A stretch of DNA of 13,957 nucleotides from CAZMUQ01 sp964569845 (GTDB lineage: Archaea; Thermoproteota; Bathyarchaeia; Hecatellales; Hecatellaceae). The notes beneath the pieces are model-generated. The model was not told the origin of the DNA and made no database searches. It saw only the letters and a list, made by a program, of their open reading frames with translations. Both the position numbers and the translations under genes were made by a program. The DNA lies in assembly GCA_964569845.1 (NCBI GenBank), contig CAZMUQ010000027.1, positions 1-13,957 on the forward strand, given 5' to 3'. Positions 7,071 to 13,883 of the stretch are shown here, one piece after another. The number at the start of each line of letters is the position of its first letter. The first letter of the stretch is position 1.

Positions 7071-7166
7071 TATTTACCTATACTACCTCCAAAAAAATAA
7101 TTGTAGATTATCCTAATATGACTTACCTTATTTTTAAGGTAGAATAGGCTTGAAAAAGGTAAATCT
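7071..7166 (-). promoter_or_regulatory. hdrC upstream region with inverted repeat
   Basis: A 96-bp gap before hdrC. It holds a perfect inverted repeat TACCTTA-TTTT-TAAGGTA (7124-7141), A+T-rich sequence that could act as TATA (about 7088-7101), and GGAGGT at 7085-7090. The hairpin is not followed by a T-run on the minus strand, so an operator or an mRNA structure fits better than a terminator. Function is inferred. Confidence 0.35.
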
Positions 7167-7829
7167 TTACTTAAAAAAGTCTAGAATTGAAGTTTTCACT
7201 CTAAAGTATGCTTCACCAAGTTCTTTAATAATTTTATCAAGGTTTTCAACTGTTGTCCTTGAAACTTTAGACCCTATTCTCACTGCGAGAAAATCGTCAC
7301 CAAAGGGATTTTTATCCATAATCTTAAAACCTGCTTTTTTTGCTAGATGTAAAAGCATTCTTCTGTATGGTTCCTTTTCCTCAGGTTTACTGATATCCCA
7401 ATTTTCCACTGTTCCTCTAGCTAAAACAATTTTATCATCAAAAAAGCTATCTTTTGAAGCAAAATCTACCAGCTTTCCTGCTATACCCTTTCCTCTCCAA
7501 TTTTTGCTAACCTCTATTGCAGCATCATAAACATAGGAGTAGGCAAGAACTGTTCTACCAATAGGAACTCTAAACTCTTCAACAACAATAAAACCAACTA
7601 TAACATTTTCATCGGTATATGCAATTGCAACATAGCATCCTTCTTCAACTCTTTTTATAAGCTCTTCTTTCTCCTTTTCAGGAGAACCATAGTATATTGT
7701 AATACCTTTATCAATCTTCATAGATTTAAACCATTCTGTAGAGTTACATCTTTTTATGAAGATTTGAGGTTGAGAAACTTTACTGCATCCCGCAAATTTT
7801 ACGGTTAAAGCTTCTTCTGTTATTCCCAA
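7167..7829 (-). CDS. GNAT-family acetyltransferase, AcuA-like
   Basis: A 220-residue GNAT protein. The acetyl-CoA binding motif A is AIEVSKNWRGKGIAGKL (104-120, with R112-G-K-G-I-A). The C-terminal part, YRRMLLHLAKKAGF (155-168) and FLAVRIGSKVSRTTVENLD (180-198), resembles what I recall of Bacillus AcuA, which acetylates a catalytic lysine of acetyl-CoA synthetase and so switches it off. The AcuA assignment is by recalled similarity; other GNAT roles remain possible. The start is TTG at 7829 with AGGT four bases upstream. The gene stands between the FwdF-like and hdrC genes on the same strand, and has its own promoter region (7830-7929). A plausible target is an AMP-forming acyl-CoA synthetase such as that encoded at 1207-2793, whose catalytic lysine is Lys510. 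Confidence 0.8.
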   Translation of the reverse strand: MGITEEALTVKFAGCSKVSQPQIFIKRCNSTEWFKSMKIDKGITIYYGSPEKEKEELIKRVEEGCYVAIAYTDENVIVGFIVVEEFRVPIGRTVLAYSYVYDAAIEVSKNWRGKGIAGKLVDFASKDSFFDDKIVLARGTVENWDISKPEEKEPYRRMLLHLAKKAGFKIMDKNPFGDDFLAVRIGSKVSRTTVENLDKIIKELGEAYFRVKTSILDFFK

Positions 7830-7929
7830 TGTTACCTGAATAGTAGAACAGGATATATACGATATATACTTTATCTTTAAAGATAAGTAAGCAGAATAAA
7901 TTTATATATAAAATATGTAATTTTTTACT
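7830..7929 (-). promoter_or_regulatory. Promoter and candidate operator of the AcuA-like gene
   Basis: A 100-bp very A+T-rich gap. It contains a tandem 9-bp repeat GATATATAC (7852-7860, 7861-7869), which on the minus strand gives TATA-like GTATATATC about 25-35 bases before the TTG start. Directly beyond it is a perfect 16-bp palindrome TTATCTTTAAAGATAA (7871-7886), then TTTATATATAAAA (about 7901-7913). A palindrome just upstream of TATA is where archaeal regulators commonly bind. Binding is inferred. Confidence 0.45.
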
Positions 7930-9252
7930 CTAGGAAACTTTACCTAAAATTTTATCCAACTTTCCAGCCTCAAAAGCAATTCTTAAAGTTGGATTCTTCA
8001 AAGTGTCCGCTAAAAGATTAATTTTCTCCTCAACCTTAACTCTTACATCTTCAGGAAGACTCCACTCCTCCACACTAACTTTTGTTGAAGGCTTGTAAAG
8101 CTCAAGCTTAACTTTAACAGTTCGAGGGTAAGTCAATGGAGGAATTGAAGGTTTAACTTCTCTTCCAACAAGATTTTCAAAAACACGTATCCTAGCTTTT
8201 TCCCAAGGTTTTTCCAATCTTAAATTTTTAACATTGTACTCCTCCCTTGAAACCTTAATAACAAGTTCTGGACATGCTTTTTCACATGCACCACAAAAAA
8301 TACAGAAATCTTCAACAACATCAATTTTCTTACCTATCCTAGGAACATAAATAACATTTACAGGGCAAATATTAAAGCAATTTTTGCAACCAACAGGATC
8401 GCATTTTTCAAGGTTAACAAAGCTAACTTTACCTTTAAATGGCTTTTTAACATCTATAGCTTCAACAGGGCAAACAGAAGCACATAAACCACATTTAACA
8501 CATTTTTCATCATCAACCTTTATTTCGCCCTCAATTTTTGGCTCAAAAATTTTTCTTGGCGGGGAATATTCACATTCAACTTTTAAAGCTTCAGATGGAC
8601 AAATCTTTTCACATAAGCCGCAGTAATCACACTTATCTTCATCAATTCTTAAACCTACAGCAGGTTTAAAATCTGGAGGTTTAGCTTCAACCCAGAAAAT
8701 CTTTATAGCATCACAAAGCATTTCACATAAACCACAATAACAGCATTTCTCTTCATAAAACATTATTTTACCTTTAGCCTCAACCTTATCTGTTTCATAT
8801 TTTACAAGGGATTCCTTCTTTGGAAGTTTAACCTCAACATCTATAGCTTTTCTCTGACAAACTTTACTGCAGAGAAGACATGGAAGACATTTCTCCCTGT
8901 TAAGATTATGCTCACCATCAATCTTAGAATATTCATCTTCAACTTTTAATCCATTAATACTCATCTTAAAAGAGTTAAAAACACAAACAGAAACACATAA
9001 ACCGCAAAAAGTACACTTTTCTCCTTCAATATTTATTAAAGGTGCCTCTTCCAATCTTCCAGCAGCAACTTCAACAACAGGTCCAAGACTTATAGCTTCC
9101 CAAGGACAAATTAAACATAAACCGCAACCAGTACATTTTCCAACTTCATAATCTAAAACTTTTTTCAGTAAACTAGTTTTCCAACTATACCTTAAGGTTG
9201 AATCTACGATATCAAACTCTATTGTAGGTTTCTCTTTAAGCTTTTCACCCAA
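7930..9252 (-). CDS. FwdF-like polyferredoxin with eight [4Fe-4S] motifs
   Basis: A 440-residue polyferredoxin. Eight cysteine quartets are seen, beginning at Cys40, 80, 122, 170, 208, 251, 284 and 317. This equals the eight clusters of FwdF, which wires formylmethanofuran dehydrogenase to heterodisulfide reductase in methanogens. Motif 1 is CTGCGLCLICP, with only two residues before the last Cys (confirmed in the DNA at about 9105-9135). Motif 7 is CDPVGCKNCFNICP, with four residues in its first gap. Motifs 2, 3 and 4 lack the usual Pro. About 110 C-terminal residues have no Cys and may dock a partner. The start is TTG with GGAGG nine bases upstream; hdrA ends 15 bp before, so the two are coupled. 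MvhB-type polyferredoxin is the alternative, but the FwdG- and FwdB-like genes next door favour FwdF. Confidence 0.8.
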   Translation of the reverse strand: MGEKLKEKPTIEFDIVDSTLRYSWKTSLLKKVLDYEVGKCTGCGLCLICPWEAISLGPVVEVAAGRLEEAPLINIEGEKCTFCGLCVSVCVFNSFKMSINGLKVEDEYSKIDGEHNLNREKCLPCLLCSKVCQRKAIDVEVKLPKKESLVKYETDKVEAKGKIMFYEEKCCYCGLCEMLCDAIKIFWVEAKPPDFKPAVGLRIDEDKCDYCGLCEKICPSEALKVECEYSPPRKIFEPKIEGEIKVDDEKCVKCGLCASVCPVEAIDVKKPFKGKVSFVNLEKCDPVGCKNCFNICPVNVIYVPRIGKKIDVVEDFCIFCGACEKACPELVIKVSREEYNVKNLRLEKPWEKARIRVFENLVGREVKPSIPPLTYPRTVKVKLELYKPSTKVSVEEWSLPEDVRVKVEEKINLLADTLKNPTLRIAFEAGKLDKILGKVS

Positions 9253-9267
9253 ATTTTACATCCTCCA

Positions 9268-11652
9268 TCAAGCTTTTACAACTTTTAAAAGTTCAGCGCC
9301 AAGAGGCCCTATCTCCTCAATTTCTTCAACAAACCTTGTTATTATTTTAGCTAGTTTTTCACCCTCACCTGCAGATGCACTTGTAATTTGAAGTCTTTCA
9401 GGGTTTAAACCTGAAGCTCTTAAAACTTCCTTAAGCTTTCTAACTCTTTCAGCAGCTTTTTTAAATCCTGTTCTATAATGGCAATCATTCTCATAACAAC
9501 CAATAATTAAAACACCATCAGCCCCAAGCCTAAATGCTTCTAAAATGTGAAAAATGCTAACTCTAGCTGTACATGGAACCTGAATTATTCTGATATTTGT
9601 TGGATAGGGGATTCGACTTATTCCAGCCATATCTGCAGCAGCATAACCACACCATTTGCAAAGAAAACCAACTATAACAGGTTTTTCTCTCTTATGCTTT
9701 AATAAAACTTCAAGCATACTATATATTTGTCTATCAGTTATAGAAGGGAGAATTATAGCTTCAACAGGGCAAACAGAAGCACATGCACCACAGCCCATGC
9801 ATGCAACCTCATTAACAATAATTTTTCTGTCAACCCTACTTAAAGCACCATAGTCGCAAGTCCTAACACAAAGACCGCAGCCTATACATTTCTCATAATC
9901 TATTGTTGGAGCCTCAACCTCAAACTCTAATTCTTCAGATGAAAGAAGAGAAAAAGCTCTTAAAGCAGCTAAACCTGCATGAGCAACAGAATGAGTTATA
10001 TCCTTTGGACCTTGAGCAGTTCCAGCAATAAAAATCCCCTTTGTAAACGTATCAGCAGGTCTAAGTTTTGGATGTTCCTCTAGGAAAAATCCATTTTCAT
10101 CTAAAGGTACTCTTAAAATTCTTGAAAGCTCATAATTATCGCTATTTACATCAATTCCAACACTTAAAACTACTAAATCATAATCTTCAAATTTTGCTTC
10201 ACATGTTAAGGTATCCTCAAAGAAGACTCTAAGCTTATCTTTAACCTTAACAACCCTACCAACCCTACCTCTAATAAACCTTACACCAACACTCTGAGTT
10301 TTAAGGTAAGCTTCCTCATGACCTTTACCTGAAGCTCTAATATCAGTATAAAAAATTGTGATATCAATTTCTGGATGAAGACTTTTAATCTCCATAGCCT
10401 GCTTCATAGCATACATACAGCAAACATTGCTGCAATATGCTTTTCCAAGTCTTTGAGACCTACTTCCGGCACATTGAATAAAGCATATTTTTTTAGGTTT
10501 ACTACCATCTGATGGACGTAGAAGTCGACCTTTAGTTGGACCTGTAGGATTAACCAACCTTTCAATCTCAGCTCCAGTTATTACATCAAGGTATCTACCA
10601 TAACCATACTGCTCAATTTTTTTAGGATCCACAAGCTGAAAACCTGTTGCAACAATTATTGCTCCAACTTTTTCTTCAATTATTGTATCCTTATCCTCAA
10701 AGTTTATCGCTTCTTCTTCACAAACTCCGATACATGACCTACATCCAACACAATTTTCAATATCAATATGCGGAGCTACTGGGACAGCCTCAGGGAAAGG
10801 CTTAATTATAGCTTTTCTTTTCCCTAAACCATACTCATATTCATTTACAACTTCAACTGGACAAACTTCTAAACACTTATCACAACCATTACATTTAGAT
10901 TCATCAACATATCTAGCTTTTCTTAAAAGTTTAACTTGATAATTTCCAGCAGCACCTTCAACATCTAGGAGAGTACATAACGTGTAAACTTTAATATTTG
11001 GATGATTATAAACCTCAGACATTAAAGGCCCAAGAATACAGATACTACAATCCAAGGTTGGAAAAACTTTATCCCATTTAGCCATATGCCCACCAAGAAA
11101 ACCAGTTTTCTCAGCAAGAATAACTTTTAAACCTGAGTTTGCAAGATTTAAAGCTGCAGTTATCCCTGCAACACCACCACCTAAAACTAAAACTTTACGT
11201 TCAACAGGAATCCTAATTTTTTTAACTTCAACAGCATTTTTAACTGAAGATATAGCCATCTCAATAAGGTCTAAAGCTTTAGTTGTAGCCTTTTCCATGT
11301 CTAGCCAATGAACCCAGCTACACTGCTCCCTTATATTTGCAATCTGCAAAAAACCTCTGTTTATACCTGCCTCCTCAACAACCTTCTTAAAAAGTTCTCC
11401 ATGAAGTCTTGGAGTGCATGTTGCTACAACAACCTTATTCAACCTTTCATTTTTAATTGTATCCTTAATTTTCTGAAGCCCTGTATCACTACATAGGTGT
11501 ATTTCTTCAACTGCTACAACACCCTCAATCTTTGAGAGATAATCTATAAGCCTCTTAACATCAATAAATCCTGCAATATTTGTTCCACAATGACAAACAA
11601 AAACACCTATTCTCTCTTCAACTTCTCCATTTTTAAGGTTATTCTTCCTCAC
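9268..11652 (-). CDS. hdrA: HdrA fused to MvhD (electron-bifurcating heterodisulfide reductase core)
   Basis: A 794-residue fusion. Residues 14-140 form the N-terminal HdrA domain (VFVCHCGTNIAG, HLCSDTG, NIREQCSWVHW). About 152-570 is the thioredoxin-reductase-like FAD domain with GGGVAG (158-163), LDCSICILGP (200-209) and the QCAGSR...YCSNVCCMYA block (393-415). It encloses a ferredoxin insert (Cys254, 257, 260, 264; Cys301, 304, 307, 311). A C-terminal ferredoxin follows (Cys589, 592, 595, 599; Cys618, 621, 624, 628). About 655-780 is an MvhD/FlpD domain with CKWCGY, PCTARV and GCYENDCHY, which holds the [2Fe-2S] cluster that takes electrons from a hydrogenase or dehydrogenase. HdrA confurcates or bifurcates at FAD. 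The start is GTG, near GGTGG. The frame remains open upstream, but homology begins within 14 residues. No hydrogenase genes are in the window, so the electron donor is unknown. Confidence 0.95.
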   Translation of the reverse strand: MRKNNLKNGEVEERIGVFVCHCGTNIAGFIDVKRLIDYLSKIEGVVAVEEIHLCSDTGLQKIKDTIKNERLNKVVVATCTPRLHGELFKKVVEEAGINRGFLQIANIREQCSWVHWLDMEKATTKALDLIEMAISSVKNAVEVKKIRIPVERKVLVLGGGVAGITAALNLANSGLKVILAEKTGFLGGHMAKWDKVFPTLDCSICILGPLMSEVYNHPNIKVYTLCTLLDVEGAAGNYQVKLLRKARYVDESKCNGCDKCLEVCPVEVVNEYEYGLGKRKAIIKPFPEAVPVAPHIDIENCVGCRSCIGVCEEEAINFEDKDTIIEEKVGAIIVATGFQLVDPKKIEQYGYGRYLDVITGAEIERLVNPTGPTKGRLLRPSDGSKPKKICFIQCAGSRSQRLGKAYCSNVCCMYAMKQAMEIKSLHPEIDITIFYTDIRASGKGHEEAYLKTQSVGVRFIRGRVGRVVKVKDKLRVFFEDTLTCEAKFEDYDLVVLSVGIDVNSDNYELSRILRVPLDENGFFLEEHPKLRPADTFTKGIFIAGTAQGPKDITHSVAHAGLAALRAFSLLSSEELEFEVEAPTIDYEKCIGCGLCVRTCDYGALSRVDRKIIVNEVACMGCGACASVCPVEAIILPSITDRQIYSMLEVLLKHKREKPVIVGFLCKWCGYAAADMAGISRIPYPTNIRIIQVPCTARVSIFHILEAFRLGADGVLIIGCYENDCHYRTGFKKAAERVRKLKEVLRASGLNPERLQITSASAGEGEKLAKIITRFVEEIEEIGPLGAELLKVVKA

Positions 11653-11779
11653 GAAGGCCTTTCCACCGATTTTTCTTTAATTTTAGGTTCAAATTTAAAT
11701 TTAGGATACGTAATATTTAAGTTAGTTGAAAGCAAGAAAAAGTTAGAAAAAGGAAAAGCAAAATTGAAGCGATAAGGAA
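11653..11779. promoter_or_regulatory. Divergent promoter region between hdrA and the fwdG-like gene
   Basis: A 127-bp A+T-rich gap between divergent genes. A 12-bp palindrome AAATTTAAATTT (11691-11702) lies 39-50 bases before the hdrA GTG and can serve as its TATA box. TAATATTTAAG (11711-11721) lies about 60 bases before the fwdG-like ATG and could serve that direction. Sharing one short region suggests that the two transcription units are co-regulated. Assigned by composition and position. Confidence 0.45.
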
Positions 11780-12250
11780 ATGGGTGAAGTTAAAAAAATT
11801 ACACCACTCATGGTTTACAAGTATCTTCCAGGTATAAACTGTAAAAAATGCGGCTATTCTACGTGTATGATGTTTGCATCAAAACTTTTATTAAAAGAAG
11901 CAAAAATTGAGGATTGTCCTATACTTTTTGAACCAAAATATAAGGAAAAACTTGAAAGTTTAAAGGAGCTTTTAAAACCTTTACTTGAAACTTATGAAAC
12001 AGGCTTAAAACTTGATGAAGACAAATGCACTGGATGCGGTAATTGTGTTGTTGTATGCCCAGTTAACATTATGATAGATCCTCAAATTGCTAAAGGTTTT
12101 GGAACTACGAATGATGAAGTTGTTATGAGGGTTGAAAATGGTAAACTTAAGATAATAAATCTTAAAAAATGTAGAAGATTTCCGCCAAGTAGACTTGATT
12201 GTAGGGTTTGTGAGGAATTCTGTTATACTGAAGCTATTAAGGTTTATTAA
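11780..12250 (+). CDS. FwdG-like dicluster ferredoxin with N-terminal FeS (CdhD/RnfB-type) domain
   Basis: A 156-residue iron-sulfur protein. Residues 15-50 form a 4Fe-4S domain of the PF04060 kind, as in CdhD/AcsC and RnfB: Cys21, 24, 29, 46 in CKKCGYSTCMMFA...DCP. Residues 78-156 resemble FwdG, the small ferredoxin between FwdF and FwdB. The first quartet CTGCGNCVVVCPVN (Cys83, 86, 89, 93) and the following stretch up to NDEVVMRVENGKLKI match recalled FwdG sequence closely. The second quartet is unusual, Cys131 then nine residues before Cys141, 144 and 148, and ends C-Y instead of C-P. Start ATG, preceded by AAGG. It lies 29 bp before the fwdB-like gene, so the two form an operon. Role inferred: electron conduit of an Hdr-Fwd-type complex. 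The fused N-terminal domain is not part of the FwdG I know. Confidence 0.8.
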   Translation: MGEVKKITPLMVYKYLPGINCKKCGYSTCMMFASKLLLKEAKIEDCPILFEPKYKEKLESLKELLKPLLETYETGLKLDEDKCTGCGNCVVVCPVNIMIDPQIAKGFGTTNDEVVMRVENGKLKIINLKKCRRFPPSRLDCRVCEEFCYTEAIKVY

Positions 12251-12279
12251 AGTTTCCAGTTAATAATGAGGGTTTAAAA

Positions 12280-13569
12280 ATGGGTAGAGTTGAAAAGTTA
12301 GTTTGTACTGGATGTTCCCTTCTTTGTGAAGATATAAATGTTGTTTTTGATGATAAAGGCAAAATTAACAATATTTTTAGTATGTGTAATGTTGGATTTG
12401 AAAGATTTAAGCATCTAAGTTTGGATAACAGGTTAAAAAGTTCTGCTATTAGAGGGGAAAATAAGTTTACTAATATTTCGATTGATGATGCTGTTGAAAG
12501 AGTTGCTGAAATGCTTAAGGCTTCAAAAAAGCCTTTACTTTATGGTTGGGGTTATTGTTCATGTGAAGCTATAAAACTTGGCTTAGATATTGCAAGAAAG
12601 CTTAAAGGTGTTTTTGATAATCAAGCAAGCAAAGGATACTGGTATGCATATGCTCAAGCTGAAAAGCATGAAAGTATTAGTAATGTTCTTGAAAAAACGT
12701 TAGATTATGCTAACCATGTAATATTTTTAGGGTTTAATCCTGCTGAAACTCATCCTAGGCATGCCAGTAGATACTCTATTTTTCCTAGGGGAGTTAAAGT
12801 TGAAAAGGGGGTTGAAGGTAGAAGTATCACAGTTATTGATAGTGAAAATACGAAAACTTCTAGAATAGCTCATAATAAGTTTATACTTGAAGCTGAAGAT
12901 GAGTTAAAACTTATTAAAGCTATTAGCAGTATGCTTAAAGGAGAAAAACTTACAACAAGTATTTCAGATGTATCTGAAACAAAACTTTTAGAGCTTGTTA
13001 GGGACTTTAAAAATTCAAGCTATATCTCAATTTTTTATGGTTCAAGCTTTTTTGAGAATAAGGATTACAGGTTAAAAGTTGATACAATCTATCAGCTTGT
13101 TGAAAAAATAAGAGAGGTTAATGTTGAATGTACAGCTTTACCTATGCCAAAACCATACAATATGCTAGGTGCTATTAAAACAACTTTAAAAGAAACAGGG
13201 TACCCTTGCGCAGTAGATTTTTCAGATGAAGAGAAAAAACACAGTCCTGAGGAAAAATCAGCTATAAGTATGATTCTTAATGGTGAAGTTGATTTAGCTT
13301 TAATTGTAGGCTCAAACATTTTTACAGAGCTTTCAAGACCTGTACGTAAAAAGTTTATGGGGATACCAGTTATTGTTTTAGATTTTATTGAAAGCTTAAC
13401 CGTTAAAAATTCTAATCTTTATGTAGCTTCAGCCATAACTGGGCTTGAAACAGGTGGAACAGTTTATAGAGCTGATGAAAAGGAGGTTTCACTTACACCA
13501 CTATTTAAGCCACCTGAAAACATTTTATCTGATGAAGATTTCTTATCAAAGGTGTGCAAAAAAATTTAA
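12280..13569 (+). CDS. FwdB homologue lacking the metal-ligand Cys and catalytic residues
   Basis: A 429-residue homologue of formylmethanofuran dehydrogenase subunit B, the tungsten/molybdenum pterin subunit. The N-terminal [4Fe-4S] ligands are kept (Cys9, 12, 16, 36), as are LLYGW (86-90), THPRHASR (157-164) and GYPCAVDFS (307-315). The active site is not. Recalled Methanothermobacter FwdB has D-N-T-A-S-V-Cys118-His119; here the stretch is D113-N-Q-A-S-K-Gly119-Tyr120. The M-Arg288-G-H-Y-N block is M289-Pro290-K-P-Y-N. The codon at 119 is GGA, so no selenocysteine is hidden. The protein probably cannot do CO2/formate chemistry and may be a structural or electron-relay subunit, like FhcB of methylotrophic bacteria. 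Start ATG with GAGGGT upstream. No fwdA, fwdC or fwdD follows: the strand is empty of genes to the window end. Confidence 0.88.
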   Translation: MGRVEKLVCTGCSLLCEDINVVFDDKGKINNIFSMCNVGFERFKHLSLDNRLKSSAIRGENKFTNISIDDAVERVAEMLKASKKPLLYGWGYCSCEAIKLGLDIARKLKGVFDNQASKGYWYAYAQAEKHESISNVLEKTLDYANHVIFLGFNPAETHPRHASRYSIFPRGVKVEKGVEGRSITVIDSENTKTSRIAHNKFILEAEDELKLIKAISSMLKGEKLTTSISDVSETKLLELVRDFKNSSYISIFYGSSFFENKDYRLKVDTIYQLVEKIREVNVECTALPMPKPYNMLGAIKTTLKETGYPCAVDFSDEEKKHSPEEKSAISMILNGEVDLALIVGSNIFTELSRPVRKKFMGIPVIVLDFIESLTVKNSNLYVASAITGLETGGTVYRADEKEVSLTPLFKPPENILSDEDFLSKVCKKI

Positions 13570-13691
13570 AACATACCCCTACCCTCAATTCTTTTCTGCA
13601 AATTTCCACTTTTACTGGTAGGCTTTCCCTATACGTTTATTGTTTTCCTGCTTTTCATTCTTAACCTCTTCTTATGCTTATATTATTGCTA
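13570..13691 (+). terminator. Pyrimidine-rich intergenic stretch after the fwdB-like gene
   Basis: 122 bp between convergent genes, with repeated T-tracts on the plus strand (TTCTTTT near 13590, TTGTTTTCC and GCTTTTC near 13640-13656). Archaeal termination occurs at such T-runs, so this may end the plus-strand transcript. No gene or RNA is seen in it. Confidence 0.35.
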
Positions 13692-13883
13692 CTACATTTT
13701 TAGCAATTTTTCTATTATCCTGCTTATTTTTAGTGATACACCTATTAGAGGTAGTAATACACCTGCAAGTATGCAGAAGGGTATAAACCATATTGGACTT
13801 GTAAGTATTAGCACTATTTTAAGTAGCATTTTATATATAGAGGAGGCTTTACCCTTGCTTTTAGCTACACCATAATGATACAT
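13692..13883 (-). CDS. Small hypothetical membrane protein
   Basis: A 63-residue ORF that I do not recognise. A basic N-terminus (residues 1-16, several Lys) is followed by a long hydrophobic region (about 17-53) that could form one or two membrane segments, and then a basic C-terminal helix. Support for a real gene: ATG start, a run of six G (plus-strand C at 13894-13899) ten bases before it, and a good TATA box GTATAAAAGT (13922-13931, minus strand) about 40 bases before the start. It converges on the fwdB-like gene. It could still be chance, since A+T-rich DNA readily encodes hydrophobic peptides. Confidence 0.5.
   Translation of the reverse strand: MYHYGVAKSKGKASSIYKMLLKIVLILTSPIWFIPFCILAGVLLPLIGVSLKISRIIEKLLKM

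Noticed and set aside
8384..8626. Plus-strand open frames opposite the polyferredoxin and HdrA genes
   Set aside because: Their peptides repeat TGQTEAHKPH-like strings because they are the complement of repeated ferredoxin motifs. They are shadows of the real genes.
12628..12640. Possible selenocysteine at the FwdB active-site position
   Set aside because: The codon in the Cys/Sec position is GGA (Gly) and its neighbour is TAC; no in-frame TGA exists here.
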